The notes under the pieces: model-generated
What the model saw: the letters and a program-made list of their open reading frames with translations, nothing else
What the model was told of the DNA's origin: nothing
Database searches by the model: none
NCBI GenBank assembly: GCA_029948255.1
Contig: JALIZF010001719.1
Coordinates: 552,501 to 616,500, forward strand
DNA: 64,000 nucleotides
Source: Telmatactis stephensoni
Taxonomy: Eukaryota > Cnidaria > Anthozoa > Actiniaria > Isophelliidae
Direction: 5' to 3'
Made by a program: the position numbers and the translations under genes
Shown: in pieces, positions 36,801 through 48,873 of the stretch
Numbering within the stretch: position 1 is the first letter of the stretch
Layout: every line of letters begins with the position of its first letter

Positions 36801-39800
36801 AACACGGTTACCGTACGACACGGTTGATACAGTAGTACAATGGCACTGACACAGTCACAGCATGGCGCATGGTTCATTTCACATTAACACCAAACCTACT
36901 CCATTCATTACGTTCATAATTTGCTACGATATAGTTGGATTCCGAGACTATGATGGGTTGCATCTACAGACCAATCAGGATTGAGGAAAAGCTATAGACA
37001 AAATGTAACACTTGAAGCTAAGCCCGTGTACAATGAACTCGTGGATTGCAGTGCTATTTTTCAGTGGTAGCACAGAGGATGGATTGTCTTTGACAGTGAT
37101 AAATATAAAGCAAACCAAATGAAGTGTCTGCGCGTATAGTAGATGCTGCCGACTCACAAAACAAGCACTCCAATTGATGTTAATGAAAACGCCCTAAGTG
37201 ACTTTTCTGATGACTTTTTTCGATGGCATAAGGTGATACAAAATTTCTACAAATATCAATGTCTGGACATCCATCCAAAACTCACTTCGGTCGTTTTAAT
37301 GGGCAGCCCTCTTATTACAAATGCATGTCTTGATAATTCAACTAACCTAATCCGTAACACACAGTTTTCACTATTCAAATCAGGTAGCGTCCAGTTATAA
37401 CCATTGGGATAACCACCAAGGCCGTTACCAAGGTGATTATCACGTGACCAGTCCGTCTCACGGCAAACTGGTGGTGGTAGTTCATGAGAAGGGAACAGTT
37501 TCCAGGTAGCACGTGTTGCATTGGGTCTATTCATTGGGTATCTGAAAGCCTAGGACAACAAAAAATGGTTACGAATATCGATAGACATTATTAATTACAA
37601 CACTGGACAGCCTGGCTCATTTGGTTGAACATCGACCTTTCGAATGGAAGGTCAAAGGTTCGTGTTGCAGTCGGCCGACGCACAGGGTCTTCAAACTACT
37701 AAGATGAAAAAGAAGTGCTGCCATTGTAATTACACCTACAAATCTTTTAAATGTTAGATCTTCTTGGAATCAGAGGGACCCGTTTCTCGAAAGACCCGAC
37801 AACTTTACGACCCGTTGAATAAATACAGGAGTATGCGCGCATCAGTGAACTTGCCTGTAAAATCATAGAAATTAATTATAGTGCGCTTCTAGAAACACCC
37901 TTAAACGTTAACGGGCCCGTAAAATTACCGGGTGTAAACGAGCTCATGTAGAACTCTTACCTCACATTCTTCTTTAGTATTAGGAATGACATAGTTCATC
38001 CAGCGTTTAGATGCTTTGTATTCTCTTGGGACTTCACAGGCATAACGACCTTTAACATTTTCACTTTCCTCTTGGTACATTTTACACCTTTTGGCATCAT
38101 TGGTTAAAACAGCAATATCCTGAAAATACATACATCAATAAGCAATGGAAACCATGCCGTAATACTGATGGAAAACATTTTGCACGATGTCAATTTTGCT
38201 ACGCAATTTGGAATCTCTATCCAGATGCCTCAAGAAAAGCGCGCGCATTTCGCGTACAGGATTTGGTCTACCTGTGTTTTAGAGCGCGCACTTTTGATGA
38301 TATATCGATGTCATAAAGAAAAAGGTTAGCGCGCGCTGCTCGTTACTTAGCATCGATTTTTGTTGACAAAACATTCAGCTTTTACTTGATACAGAACCGA
38401 AAACACTTCGTTTTCTGTGCTTAGCTGAAAAGTTACATTCTCAAGAATACTCAACTGATTTGAAATATAATGTCGATGTTCAGAGAGTTCAACATGGAAT
38501 CAAGACTGAAAAAAAACTACGAAAACGAAACCGGGCTAGGAATAATATCTACGCCCGAGCTTAATCCTTTCACATTCCTTGGCCGCGTGTATAGCCACAC
38601 CCAAAAGCAACCAAGACAACACGTGGCAAGACCAAACCCTTTACGGTATGACGTAGCCAACAAAGTTAACAGAGAAAGAGCTAGACCTCGCCCGAAAAGG
38701 ACTGAGGTAGAAAGAACGCCCATAACTCTTGGAAATGTTGCCGCAGCGGCTCACTTGGCGGCACTTTACAATCGATTCCCACGTAAACGCAAAGCTGAGG
38801 AGATTGAAACTATTGTAATAAAAGACGATGACAGCGAATCTGAAGAGGAATATATTCGTATCAAATGCGTCAGGAAATCTCCTGTCCCAGCATTCTCGTT
38901 TGCATCATTTCTTCGCTTGCCTTCACCTCAGAAACGCAAAGCTGAAGACATTGAAACTATCGTTATAAGCGACGATGAAGAAAGTGATTGTGAAATTGAC
39001 ACCGAGCTCCTGCCACCTCCTAGGCCTCCGACTCCACCACTGTCTAAACGTCAAAAAGTCGAGAAGGTCAACGGCAACTTGTTCCCAAGTAATCTTACAC
39101 CCTGCGACGAGCTAAGGTTTATGGCTCATGATCTAAGTAATGGATGGATTACAAAGAAGAAGGCTAGAATGATTACAAGGCATGTCTTTAAAGAAGCCAG
39201 AAGAACCCAAGATGGGTGGAAACGAAGGGGTGTTGACTGCAGTCCTAGAGCATTGATATCAATATGTCAAAGAGAACCTGGTCTGGAGTGGATGTTTGAC
39301 ATCAAGTTGAATGACAGTGATAATAAAGAAAACCAAGAATAATCATGAAATAATTACGGTTCAGTAACTGTACAATACCCTGATTAATACAGAGAAACAG
39401 AGTGGACACTGAGCTACCTGTACATCCATCAGTGGAATGTCTCATTCTACACAAAAAACAGTTTTACTGTATATAGTTTGATAAAGAGAAAGACAAATAT
39501 ATGTACAATAATAGAAAACATATATGCATGTACAAAGAAATAGAACTACCAATAATAATTATCTGGCACTTTCAGTCCTTGTGAATATACTTAAGAACAC
39601 TGTAAATATTAAAAGAATGTCATTTATTTATTCAAGAGTATATATCATATAGTTTTTGATAACTGTAAATATGTATCTATATTATTCAAACACACATTGT
39701 ATTATCTTTAGCATATTAGTGTAAATAAATAGTTGTAAGATACTGAAGGCTTGTAGAATTACCGTTTTCATCAAAAACACATTTTTAAAGATAACCCTGC

Positions 39801-42629
39801 CCTATGCATGTGGCTATATAACAAACCAACCAACCAACCAATCAACAAACAAACAAAAACAGACAGACAGACAGACAGACAAATTAAAAGACAAACAAAC
39901 ACAAAGCCAACACAAAAATCTAACATTTGAAAACTGTTCCCCTTTAATTTTGAATGAAGTCTAATGATGTACAGTTGGCAAATAACAAATAGCACTACTA
40001 ACAATACTGCATGTAAACACTGCTAACTCACCTTCCATGGAGTAGGATGCCAGTAAGGGTAGTAGTCTCTTTCTTCAGAACACTCATAACCACGCCTGAT
40101 TCCTCCTGGATTCTGGCGAGTGTATGCAGCTGACTGACGTTTAAGTTTCTGATTATTTATAAGTAAATAAAATAACATGTAAATTTATGACAATACAGTT
40201 CCTGTCAATATAATGCGCAGTACCCTCTGGCCTAATCGTCCATCACTATTCCATCCCAAATTACAGAGACTTGTCAACAATATCACAGAAACAATCTGAC
40301 AATCCCTCACCTCCAAGATAAAGTGTACTGTCTTATATTACCTGGTCAGCAATAAACAGTCCCTTGTTCCTATTTCTGTATTTGCAGTTCTTATAATAGT
40401 TGTAATCTTCATGCATGCCAAACCTAGATAATAAATTAATAATAAAATAATAAATAAATATATATATATATCACATACGCAAGATGAATTTATCCTTCAT
40501 ATCCAGTTGCAGCGTAACACAATTTACATAGAGAGTACCAGTGGACATTTTGGACACTTACCTCAAATCTTTGTTACAGTCAAATTTTTTACAAAGTACA
40601 GGATTTTCTGGGATTGTTCTGAAATGATACATTGGAGGAAAAATGTTAGTGATCTCTTCTTTTAGGGACCGGTTATTATTTACAGGGGGGGGGGGGGGGG
40701 GGCTGGTGGAAATGAGAACTGTGATGCACAATTTTTGATGGCCCTACCCCCCTTTCCACATACATTCTCTTATAACAATAATGCAGTGTGTGCATGAAAA
40801 ATGATGCCCCTCCCCATATTTCCACCAGCCCCCCCTCCCTGTAAATAATGACTGGTCCCTTATTAGGGCCTCTAGATTCTTATTAATTCTTAATGATCAC
40901 AAATCCCAGCAAAAGAATTTTTCCAACAAATGAGAATGAATGAATGAATGAATGAATGAATGAATGAAGGAATGAATGAATGAATGAATGAAATGTAATA
41001 ATACTTACTGTGTAGTGGCACCATCCCTGACATTACTGCCACACATGTACTGCAGAATTATTTCACAATGGCTGTTACGATCAGAACATGAGTGTTGGTT
41101 GGTCCTAAAAGATAACCAGACAGTATACTGTTACATAAGTCTGACATTCCATGCCTCAATAGAACATACTGGTAGTTATTTTATTAATACATCCATTGCA
41201 TAATGATGCTATAAGGAGTGCCACTCACCATTCAATTGGTAATACTGATCCTTCATAATAATAAAGACTGCCAACATTATATCCTCCTCTATTATTGTTT
41301 TGAGAATCAAATAACCTATAAAATACAAAGAAAAACATTTTCTTGTTAATAAAGATAATTAGTAAAGTATGTTTTGTATGGCTGTGAAAATAAGTCCAGT
41401 TTTCAATCACTAGAGACTGCTGTGAGAGCTTTCTTATAAAAAGCACATTTATACAGGATTAGCCTCTTTTTCAAGAAAGGCCCATGGGAGTAAACTTGAT
41501 TTTTGTGTTGTTCTTTATCAACAATTTATGCTTTCCTCTCGCTGGTATTTTTGAATAATTTACGTTGACGTGAGGCTAACCCTGTGTTTGTGCATCTGTT
41601 GTCTAATTTTGCAGCAGTATTATCAAATTAAAAAAAGGTCTATTTCAAATATTTTATAGACATTACGGCACTGATATGTATGGCTACAGCAGGGCATTGG
41701 TCCATTTCACACTCATATGAAAAACTGCTTTATTTGATAAAATAACTAATGGATATTATTATACCTATTAGCGTTATTCCTTGCTCTTCCACTTTCATCC
41801 AATCTGTTATTGGACCCCCTGAAAAAAGAAGAAAAAAGAAAAAGGATTCAATGAGCACATCTTTTATAATTATATGTCAGTTTAAATTTAAGAAATTATA
41901 AAATTTGAGAATTCTTTGACATCAGTCTAGCATGAACAGGCCACAGGAAAGCATTGTGTAGAGAGAGAGAAACTAAAGTCTTATAGGTGCACAAGTCTGA
42001 TTTGATTGGTCTAGCAGAGGCTGGTGTAGTCTCTGGTTGGTTTAGAAATCTGAAAGTCTCCACTGTAAACTATTGTTTATGTCTAACGTCATTAATATTC
42101 AACTTTGAAATCATGACGTAATTGAATACAGGAAAAGGTCGATCGTTTTAAGTGGTAAAAGTGACAAAAAGTAACTTTTCAAACAATGCAGTAACAAAAT
42201 AGATCGTCTGTAATGAGATTAGCTTTAGGATGATTGCACATTCAAGCCTAATTCTTATAAAAATCTGAACCGAAAGTCATCATTGTCTGTTTTGTTCTAA
42301 AGCTTACAATTTTGACATATGATTTGACCAGAGATGGATTTCGAAACTTGCGAGCTTGTAGGAATAAAATAAAGTACACAGTAAAAGCAATCTCTCAAAA
42401 TTATTTGATAAAACTTAATTTATAAATCAAGACCTGCTACATAACCTGACTAGTTCTATTCAAGGGAGGGAGCGATCGCCAGCCGCTCGACGCATTCGAT
42501 CAGAGCTGCTGTCAAACATTTTCTCATTTCAATGTCTTGTCATAGAGAATAAACCTACCTTGGATTGTGCAAATACATATCTGCGTTTGCAAAGCCAACT
42601 ACGAAACATAAAATCAATAGCTTCTTCAT
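33886..42629 (-). CDS. DD3-3 family secreted/membrane protein (15 exons)
   Basis: Homologue of Dictyostelium protein DD3-3, a conserved family of unknown function. Exons from the 5' end: 42629-42559, 41818-41765, 41315-41229, 41104-41009, 40618-40562, 40423-40342, 40148-40032, 38119-37961, 37549-37347, 36737-36483, 36251-36080, 35708-35485, 35193-34977, 34834-34501, 34070-33886; about 770 aa. Signal peptide [16 protein letters not shown] is followed directly by [17 protein letters not shown], then [16 protein letters not shown] and [17 protein letters not shown], all family hallmarks. Cupredoxin-like later part: [15 protein letters not shown] and [18 protein letters not shown]. The last exon encodes a membrane helix ([19 protein letters not shown]) and a short basic tail. 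Frame breaks: one extra base at ~36103-36112 (removal restores both frame and splice phase) and at least two phase inconsistencies in 34501-35193. The intron 38120-40031 hosts a complete gene on the other strand. Confidence 0.9.
35724..35970. repeat. 61-bp minisatellite, 4 copies, each with an inverted CCAAT box
   Basis: The unit contains ATTTATTAGCATTGATATAG and a GCGCTCTGATTGGTCACAAA-type end. ATTGG recurs at 35778, 35839, 35900 and 35962. It lies in the DD3-3 intron just upstream (minus strand) of exon 35708-35485. Confidence 0.85.
37612..37765 (+). repeat. tRNA-derived SINE, degraded copy
   Basis: It aligns along its length with the better copy at 49175-49440: ...GGTTGA.C.TCG..., AGGTCAAAGGTTCG (B-box position), GTGCTGCCATTGTAAT and AAATGTTAGATCTTC. 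In a DD3-3 intron. Confidence 0.55.
37775..37937. repeat. Fold-back element, family GGGACCCGTTTCTC, degraded copy 2
   Basis: It begins GGGACCCGTTTCTCGAAAGA like the element at 30646 and ends with the related inverted segment ACGGGCCCGTAAAATTACCG. The interior is longer and diverged. Confidence 0.6.
38470..39342 (+). CDS. Nested intronless gene: 290-aa nuclear-type protein with duplicated SUMO-interacting-like module and KEN box
   Basis: Unrecognised family. A complete 290-codon frame lies inside the DD3-3 intron between exons 40032-40148 and 37961-38119, on the opposite strand. The start ATG at 38470 is preceded by AT-rich sequence, and an AATAAA lies at 39724. The protein is basic and disordered: RARPRPKR at residues 70-77. 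A module repeats twice: [18 protein letters not shown] (105-122) and [18 protein letters not shown] (154-171), each a basic cluster followed by a hydrophobic-acidic core of the SUMO-interacting-motif type. Then [15 protein letters not shown], a conserved-looking C-terminal helical region (~210-275) and a terminal DNKENQE containing a KEN tripeptide (APC/C degron type). A nuclear, cell-cycle- or SUMO-linked role is inference. It could be a retrogene. Confidence 0.7.
   Translation: MSMFREFNMESRLKKNYENETGLGIISTPELNPFTFLGRVYSHTQKQPRQHVARPNPLRYDVANKVNRERARPRPKRTEVERTPITLGNVAAAAHLAALYNRFPRKRKAEEIETIVIKDDDSESEEEYIRIKCVRKSPVPAFSFASFLRLPSPQKRKAEDIETIVISDDEESDCEIDTELLPPPRPPTPPLSKRQKVEKVNGNLFPSNLTPCDELRFMAHDLSNGWITKKKARMITRHVFKEARRTQDGWKRRGVDCSPRALISICQREPGLEWMFDIKLNDSDNKENQE
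40664..40860. repeat. Fold-back element flanking a poly-G tract
   Basis: AGGGACCGGTTATTATTTAC at 40664 is mirrored by GTAAATAATGACTGGTCCCT ending at 40860. Inside each arm a G/C run and GCTGGTGGAAAT / ATTTCCACCAGC also pair. DD3-3 intron. Confidence 0.75.
40928..40991. repeat. (AATG)n microsatellite
   Basis: About 15 near-perfect AATG units beside the splice donor of DD3-3 exon 41104-41009. Confidence 0.9.
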
Positions 42630-43316
42630 ATTTCATCAAAGTTTGCCGGACAAAACTAAATCTATGAACTGAACACACCGAGGATCGGTTGTCAAAGTAA
42701 TATGACCACTGCGTGACAAGTGTTTATCACCATATTTGGTCATGTATCGAACATCTTTGTCCAGAAAGGGAAATTACGTCATTGATAAACAAAAGTAAGG
42801 TCGGCTTTTACGCAATCTTTTGATTCAAATAACAACACAAAAACTGATTTGTCTCTTCCCATGCTGAAACGAAACTTAGTGACACAGTTTATTTAAGAAA
42901 GCAGCAACTTTATATGGAAAAAAATTGACGCTTTAACGTATTTCGTCACTGGATTTTGGAGAAAAATGCATTATATTTAATTGAAACCCGTATATTGCAA
43001 GCAGTACCAAACATAAATATGTATTAAAATAATACTCATGTACTAATCTTTATTAAGAAAAAAATATACAACAAGCAGAAATCCACAAAAAGAATTTTGT
43101 TTTTATTTCCGGGATGTCACGTCGGTCACGCTATCTCCCATTTCCCGCCAAAACCCACATTCTGTTCTTTTGCGCTTGCGTACAAAAGACACAAAAACCC
43201 GCGGAAATCAGTGCGAAGTGTTTTCTTCAGGTTACTAGTTTGGTAGTTTGGTAAAATCATTTTTATCAGAAATACAAATTTAATCAGTCATTTATCGATA
43301 TCATCCGAATACAAAA
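42630..43316. promoter_or_regulatory. Bidirectional promoter region DD3-3 / REDIC1 with an E2F-type site
   Basis: The two start codons (42629 on -, 43317 on +) lie 687 bp apart and face outward. TTTCCCGCCAAAA at 43141-43153 matches the E2F/DP consensus (TTTSSCGC) in a GC-richer patch with TCACGTCGGTCACG (43117-43130) just upstream. No TATA box is evident near 43250-43300. Confidence 0.5.
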
Positions 43317-46300
43317 ATGAACTGGGTCGGTGGAGCAAGGTATGTATATTAAAAAATATGCAGATTTTGCAAATATATTTACAAAAACTACCATGTTTAT
43401 TTCAGGAATCGGATAAAACTCAAACACGAAAGAAAAATTCAGAAGGTGAGTTTGTGAGGGCCAGTCAGAAAACTCGATGCAAAACATGACTGTATCTTCA
43501 ACGCATTACCGGAAAGGACGATTTGTTGTTGTTGTTTTACCAGGAATTTTTTGAGAAAAAGCGTCACAGTAAAAAAGTATTTCGTACTGAAAATTCATCA
43601 AAAACGTATCAAGGAGAAGGCGCTGGACCAAAAAGGGGAATCAGCCAGGACTTGCTAGCGTTTCAGGCACTTGTTAGTGCACATGACAAACCGAAGGGAA
43701 AAATTGGTAAGCTGAATTACCTGATTAATACTGAATTCAGTAAATCGTAGCTCTTCTTGTAAATTCCAATTTCAATAATTTAGAGATGAAAAAAGAAAAA
43801 TCACTGTAGCTGGCTTGATAGTTGGCTTGACATCGCAGGGGCGGGAAGGGATCATGAAACACAGTCACTTGAACTTTCAATATTTCTCTTTTATGTACAC
43901 ACATATTAATAGAGTTTACGCTTTAAAGCCGCCAGACGGGAAAAATGCAGGTCACACGTTATCTTTTACTTCTAGGTGAAGTTAGGCGACCACTTGCAAT
44001 AAACCTGGATGAACCGAAGCGTGCCGGGAGAAAGGACCCGAGACGTATTTATGCCGTAGAGCTACCGGAATCCCCTGGTCATCGTAATCCACCTTTACTG
44101 GAAAAGATGGTAGAAAATAAGAAACCTAGAGTGGAAGAATCAGAGAAAATAAATCAGTGGATTCCCTCTGTAAAAGATGAGGAAACTTTACCAAAATCTG
44201 AAACATTTTGTAACAAGGAACAACCAATGGTGGGTGATAGGAAATCATTTACCATCCATACGTGGACAGATGTGCAACCACCACCACTGAAAAAGAACTG
44301 TATTGACACAAAGACTAATGGAACAGAGAAGAAATTTACTGTGGGCCCCGATCCATACCCTTCACAGAGAGACACACCCTACGGTAACGACAATGACAAT
44401 ACAAGTATTATGCAAAGGAAAGATTATTCTGCAGTGAATTATAATGTTGAAAGAAACAGTGGAACAGACTACACTTTAGATAAAGATGAACCATGTGGAA
44501 GTTCTTATTTTGTCGAAACACAACCTGCACAGCCGCTCAATTCCTTTGTTGAAGAAACATCATCAAGCAAGCAGTACAAAGAAGGCGACAATACTTTTAA
44601 AACTCCCAAACTAGACACTTTGTACAGACGCCCACCATCACCCAGTACTATATCTGTTCAGTTACTAAGGTAGGTAGGGGTTATTGTAGTTTGTATAATA
44701 ATTGGTACAATACGCGTGCTATGATTGGTACACGAGATGCGCGTGTGTAAATACAGTATTGAAGATTCCTGTTTGAGAATATCCTAGACTTTTCATGTGA
44801 CAATGTGGTACAGTTACGCGTACGTGCGTAGAAATGTTTACGGTGCGTAACGCTAATGTTTTCCACTCAAACGAACTTTGCTCCAGTGCGCAATGATATA
44901 CTTGTAAAGGCGCTGTTACACTGTGCAATTTTCTCAGCAACTTGTCGCACAAACGGCGTTGCGAAACAAGTTGCTGGAGGATTGCACAGTGTAACAGGGG
45001 TTGTCTCGCATTTTTTTTTTTTTTTGCGCGTAGTGTTGCATGAAGTAGAACTCAGGTCTACTTTTCGCAACGCATTGCAGCAACTTGCAATGCCATTGCA
45101 CAGTGTGTCGCCCCTCCAGCAACTTTCTTCGCAATTTTTGAGGCACGTTTTCTACGAGCGCATGCGCAATTTCTCATTTCGCTCTGAGGAGCCATCTTGA
45201 ATCTCGCTCCCAGCTTGCCTCGGCCAAAAATATTGAAAGTTGCTGGGGAAAATTGCTCAGTGGACAGTGTAAAAGCGCCTTAATTGTCATCTCTCTCTCT
45301 TTCTTTACATTATATCAGGATAAATGTATCGCCAAAAATATAATTTCCCTACCTTCCTCACTATAATATGCATTACGTATCCTAACCCTATACTAGTACA
45401 TTTGAGTCTTTGTTGTAATTGGTATATCACGTGTTTCGATCCCAGTCCTTCAGTAGGTGCCAAGCCACTACCATTAGAAACTCCAGTACAAACATGGACG
45501 TCACAGAAGGTAAAAATTAATCTTAAAGTGATGCTTTTGTGGTTATATAGCCTACGTTTGTTCTTTTTAAAAAAAATACGGCAGTGGGGAAAGGCGAAAA
45601 TTAGTCGAAGTAGTTTGAACATTAGCCTCCACTAGTCTAAATTTAACCCCTTATTTTTCACCACCCTTGGGATCCCTTTGTTTATAAGAAAGCACAGGTA
45701 GCCTTCAATGAAAGAAAAAAACAAAACAAACAAACAAAAGCAAAACAACAACAACAAAAAACAAACAAACAACAACAACAACAACAAAAAACAAAAAACA
45801 ACAACAAAAACACAGAAACTATGGGCAACAACTGTATAGTTAAAATTTCATTATTGATTATACTCAAGGACATTCCACGGTGGACTCACTTTAAAATTCA
45901 TCCTGGACATCCAGCAAAGAGGAATCCATTTTTTGACAAGGAAACTGATAACATAACAGGTGTACCCAGTTTTAAAAGCAAATCTTCCAAACCAGTTCTT
46001 TTCCAAGACATCAATCAAAGTGAAAGCAAGACACCAAACAACACAAGGTTTGGTGACAGCATTACTGGATGGAACCCTTTTAATATCAGCTATCCCGTCA
46101 AAATAGAAGGTAGGCCTACAGGTACATCTATGAAGCAGCAAGAGGCAGCATGGAGAACATTTCTTAATGGCTCTACAGGCTTTCACAGGCAAAATGTAAG
46201 AATCAAGCATTGGGAAAGTTATGTTAGTTACTAGCAATTTTCGTCTGGATTGCTAATAATAGTGTGTCATTTACTGCGCTCTGAAGTTATCATATTGCCA

Positions 46301-48873
46301 TCTATACTGTGCGTAACTATATGTTTGGTGTGTTTGGAGTGTATATAGGGCCTGAGGGCCATATACATTGGTCAGGGATGATCGTCGGTAATTTTTAGTT
46401 TCATCTTCTCCAAATGTACTAAAACTGTCGTGACAATTATACGACAGTCATTAGCCCATACGGGAGACTCCCAAGTGATATGACCACTGGCGTTAACAGT
46501 ATCAGACTGCTTTTAGGCCAGGACTACTGAATTTTTACGTTATGTAGGTTTATAATTCTATTGATTTTTAAAATGTTATGTATAATACATGCAATAACTA
46601 GAAACATTGACTTTTTTGTCCAGGATTTTACTGCTAACCACTCACACCCTCTTCCAACCGTCGCAGAGGAAAGAGCTCCAAATTTGCCTGCGGAGAAAAT
46701 TACTCCAAATAGAGGTTGTTATTATAATAAAGTTAACTTGAAATGCCATAGTCATAATTGTCATCATATTTTTAACTTTTCTTTATTAACCTATATTATG
46801 TATATGTCAATATTGACATACTTCATCATCATCTTCGTCATCATCATCATCATTAGCTCAGTCTTCTGTTCTCTTGCTCCTATTATCATCTTCATCGTCA
46901 TCATCAACGGAATTCAAGACACTAAAAATGCATTCATTTTTAAGTTTCAGATGTTACAAGCGTTACCAGTTCTGCATATTCTGATATCGAGAGAATGGAA
47001 GCCTGTGATGAAAACGAAACCCTCAAAGAGGTAAAACCCGACTGGTGTTATTCACTAAATGCTGTATTAGAAACGTTAACACTTGATGTCGGTAACATTT
47101 AGGTTATGGACTTAGACAAAGAGGAAGATCAGTCAAGTGGATTCACATCCTCATGGTCAACAATCACAGGTTAGTTTGGGGAATGGGTGTGATGTGAGAC
47201 TATCATTTCACTAATGCTGTTTGTATGGAATAACTTGGGTTGATCGACGAAGGGAAATTAGGTGGAAAGTAGCTTCTCCGTCTTTATGATCGGGAAACAA
47301 ATTAAGTGGGAAAGCATCCAATATATAATAGTTTATAGTACTTTTTAGAGTAATATCATGATTGTCAATATATATATGGTACCTAATAGACCTTTTTCAA
47401 GTTTGATGATACCGCTGCAAAATTAGACAACAGACTCACAAACACAGGGTTAGCCTTGAGTCAACTTTCAAGGTAAACTATTCAAAAATACAAGTGATAT
47501 AAAAACATAGATTATTGATAAATGAACAATGCAAAAACGGACTTCAATCCCATGGGTCTTTATTGAAAAGGAGACTAACCCTGCGTAGATGCGCCTTTTG
47601 TCAGGAAGCTCAGCGGTCTCTAGCAAAAGGAAACTGGACAATTATGTAGCACTCATATTTTTCTCGTATTGAAATATTACCTGTTTTAATAATCTTAATA
47701 TCTATTTCTATTTCATTAGACGAAGAACATGAGTCGGAGAGCGAAGAGTGTCAAAAGAATCTTCGAGATGAAGGCATATCTAAAGTAAGTGCCTCTTTCT
47801 CATTACCTATGGTAAACAAAGCACTTTATTTCAATAGCTTATACAACGTGATCATAATATGATGATATAATATTCTTCAGCGAAAAGGAATTTCATATTT
47901 TGGCCCTATCGAGAATAATATAATAATAATAATAATATAATATAATTTATATAGCGCCTTTTCCATAAGTCCAAAGGCGCTTTACAGCTTGGATTAAGCC
48001 AATAAATAAATAGAAACAGTGCATGAACTCCCTCAATGTGGACAACCCTCTAAGGCAGACACCTCTCTAAGGGTGGACATGTTTGCTGGTCCTGGCCTTT
48101 TAAATTGGCCCATATCGTCTGTAACAAAACTCTCTCTAAGGCGGACAGCTAGTTATTGTCCGTATTAGAGGGAGTTCACGCTCTCCATACTGAAATCGTA
48201 TTTAATTATTTTTTGTTTTTAACATCCCCAGGGAGAAACCATACAGAAAACTTTAGCCAGCACGAATGAAAGTAGGTGCAATGTTGAGGCAGCAACTGAA
48301 GTAAGTACAGTAAAACCTGTGCATAAAATAACACCTGACCACGCCCTTCAACGACACAAATGCTTGAGTACACTGCGATGCTCAGAAGATATAGACATTT
48401 CTCCAGACATTGAAAGAGAGGAAGTCGGACTAAACAGACATAAGAAAGTGAAGAAATGCTTGTTTCCATGTGATGATAATGACTACAAAATATCAAGTGG
48501 TATCGAAAGTCTTTCGTATTACAGCGTCGAAAAAGTTCAGAAATCAACACAGACAAAGGATTTCAATTATCAGGATAGAGGAGCACAAACAGATCAACGT
48601 GGTGCCCTTGAAACTAAAGACATTGGCATACAAACTTTATTTGGCAAGCTAACAAAAGATAACATTGATTTCATGACTGAAAATGAAGCTAGGGGAAAAC
48701 ACGCCCAAGAGGTCGCTATTCAAACGGAAGCAGTTGTTCCCGTTGTTGCTGATAATAGGCTGTGCTGTCAGGAACTAAAAGAACAGGCGTTTTATTTAGA
48801 TCTTTTATCAAATCAGCGAAACCTTAGTTGGTATTTAGCTGTATTAATGAAAGTCTTTAATCAAACAGACTGA
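43317..48873 (+). CDS. REDIC1: REDIC1 (C12orf40) homologue, meiotic crossover regulator
   Basis: In mammals REDIC1 binds branched DNA and supports class I crossovers in meiosis. Eleven exons: 43317-43339, 43406-43445, 43544-43706, 43976-44669, 45446-45509, 45869-46195, 46624-46714, 46951-47030, 47103-47169, 47720-47784 and 48232-48873; all phases agree, 751 aa, no frame break. Recognition rests on the conserved N-terminus MNWVGGARNRIKLKHERKIQ followed by KEFFEKKR-type sequence, and on the C-terminal series of Gln-Thr motifs (KSTQTKD, RGAQTDQ, DIGIQTLF, EVAIQTEA), the last two paralleling GIQT/AIQ motifs in the mammalian protein. The middle ~500 residues are disordered and poorly conserved. 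The exon 7 donor (GTTGTT at 46715) is weak. Intron 4 contains a MITE. It is divergently paired with DD3-3 across an E2F-like site. Confidence 0.87.
44905..45283. mobile_element. MITE in REDIC1 intron 4
   Basis: TAAAGGCGCTGTTACACTGT at 44905 onward is mirrored by ACAGTGTAAAAGCGCCTTA ending near 45283. GCAATTTTCTCAGCAACTTG near the left end is mirrored by GTTGCTGGGGAAAATTGCTC near the right. No coding content. Confidence 0.75.
45715..45812. repeat. A/C-rich (CAAA)n/(CAA)n microsatellite
   Basis: Mixed CAAA and CAACAA units, in REDIC1 intron 5. Confidence 0.85.
47953..48182. repeat. Two adjacent inverted-repeat remnants
   Basis: AGCGCCTT (47953) pairs with AAGGCGCT (47974), a short hairpin. 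Immediately after, TGAACTCCCTC (~48024) pairs with GAGGGAGTTCA (~48168), with internal repeats of CTCTAAGG..GGACA. Degenerate MITE-type sequence in REDIC1 intron 10. Confidence 0.5.
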
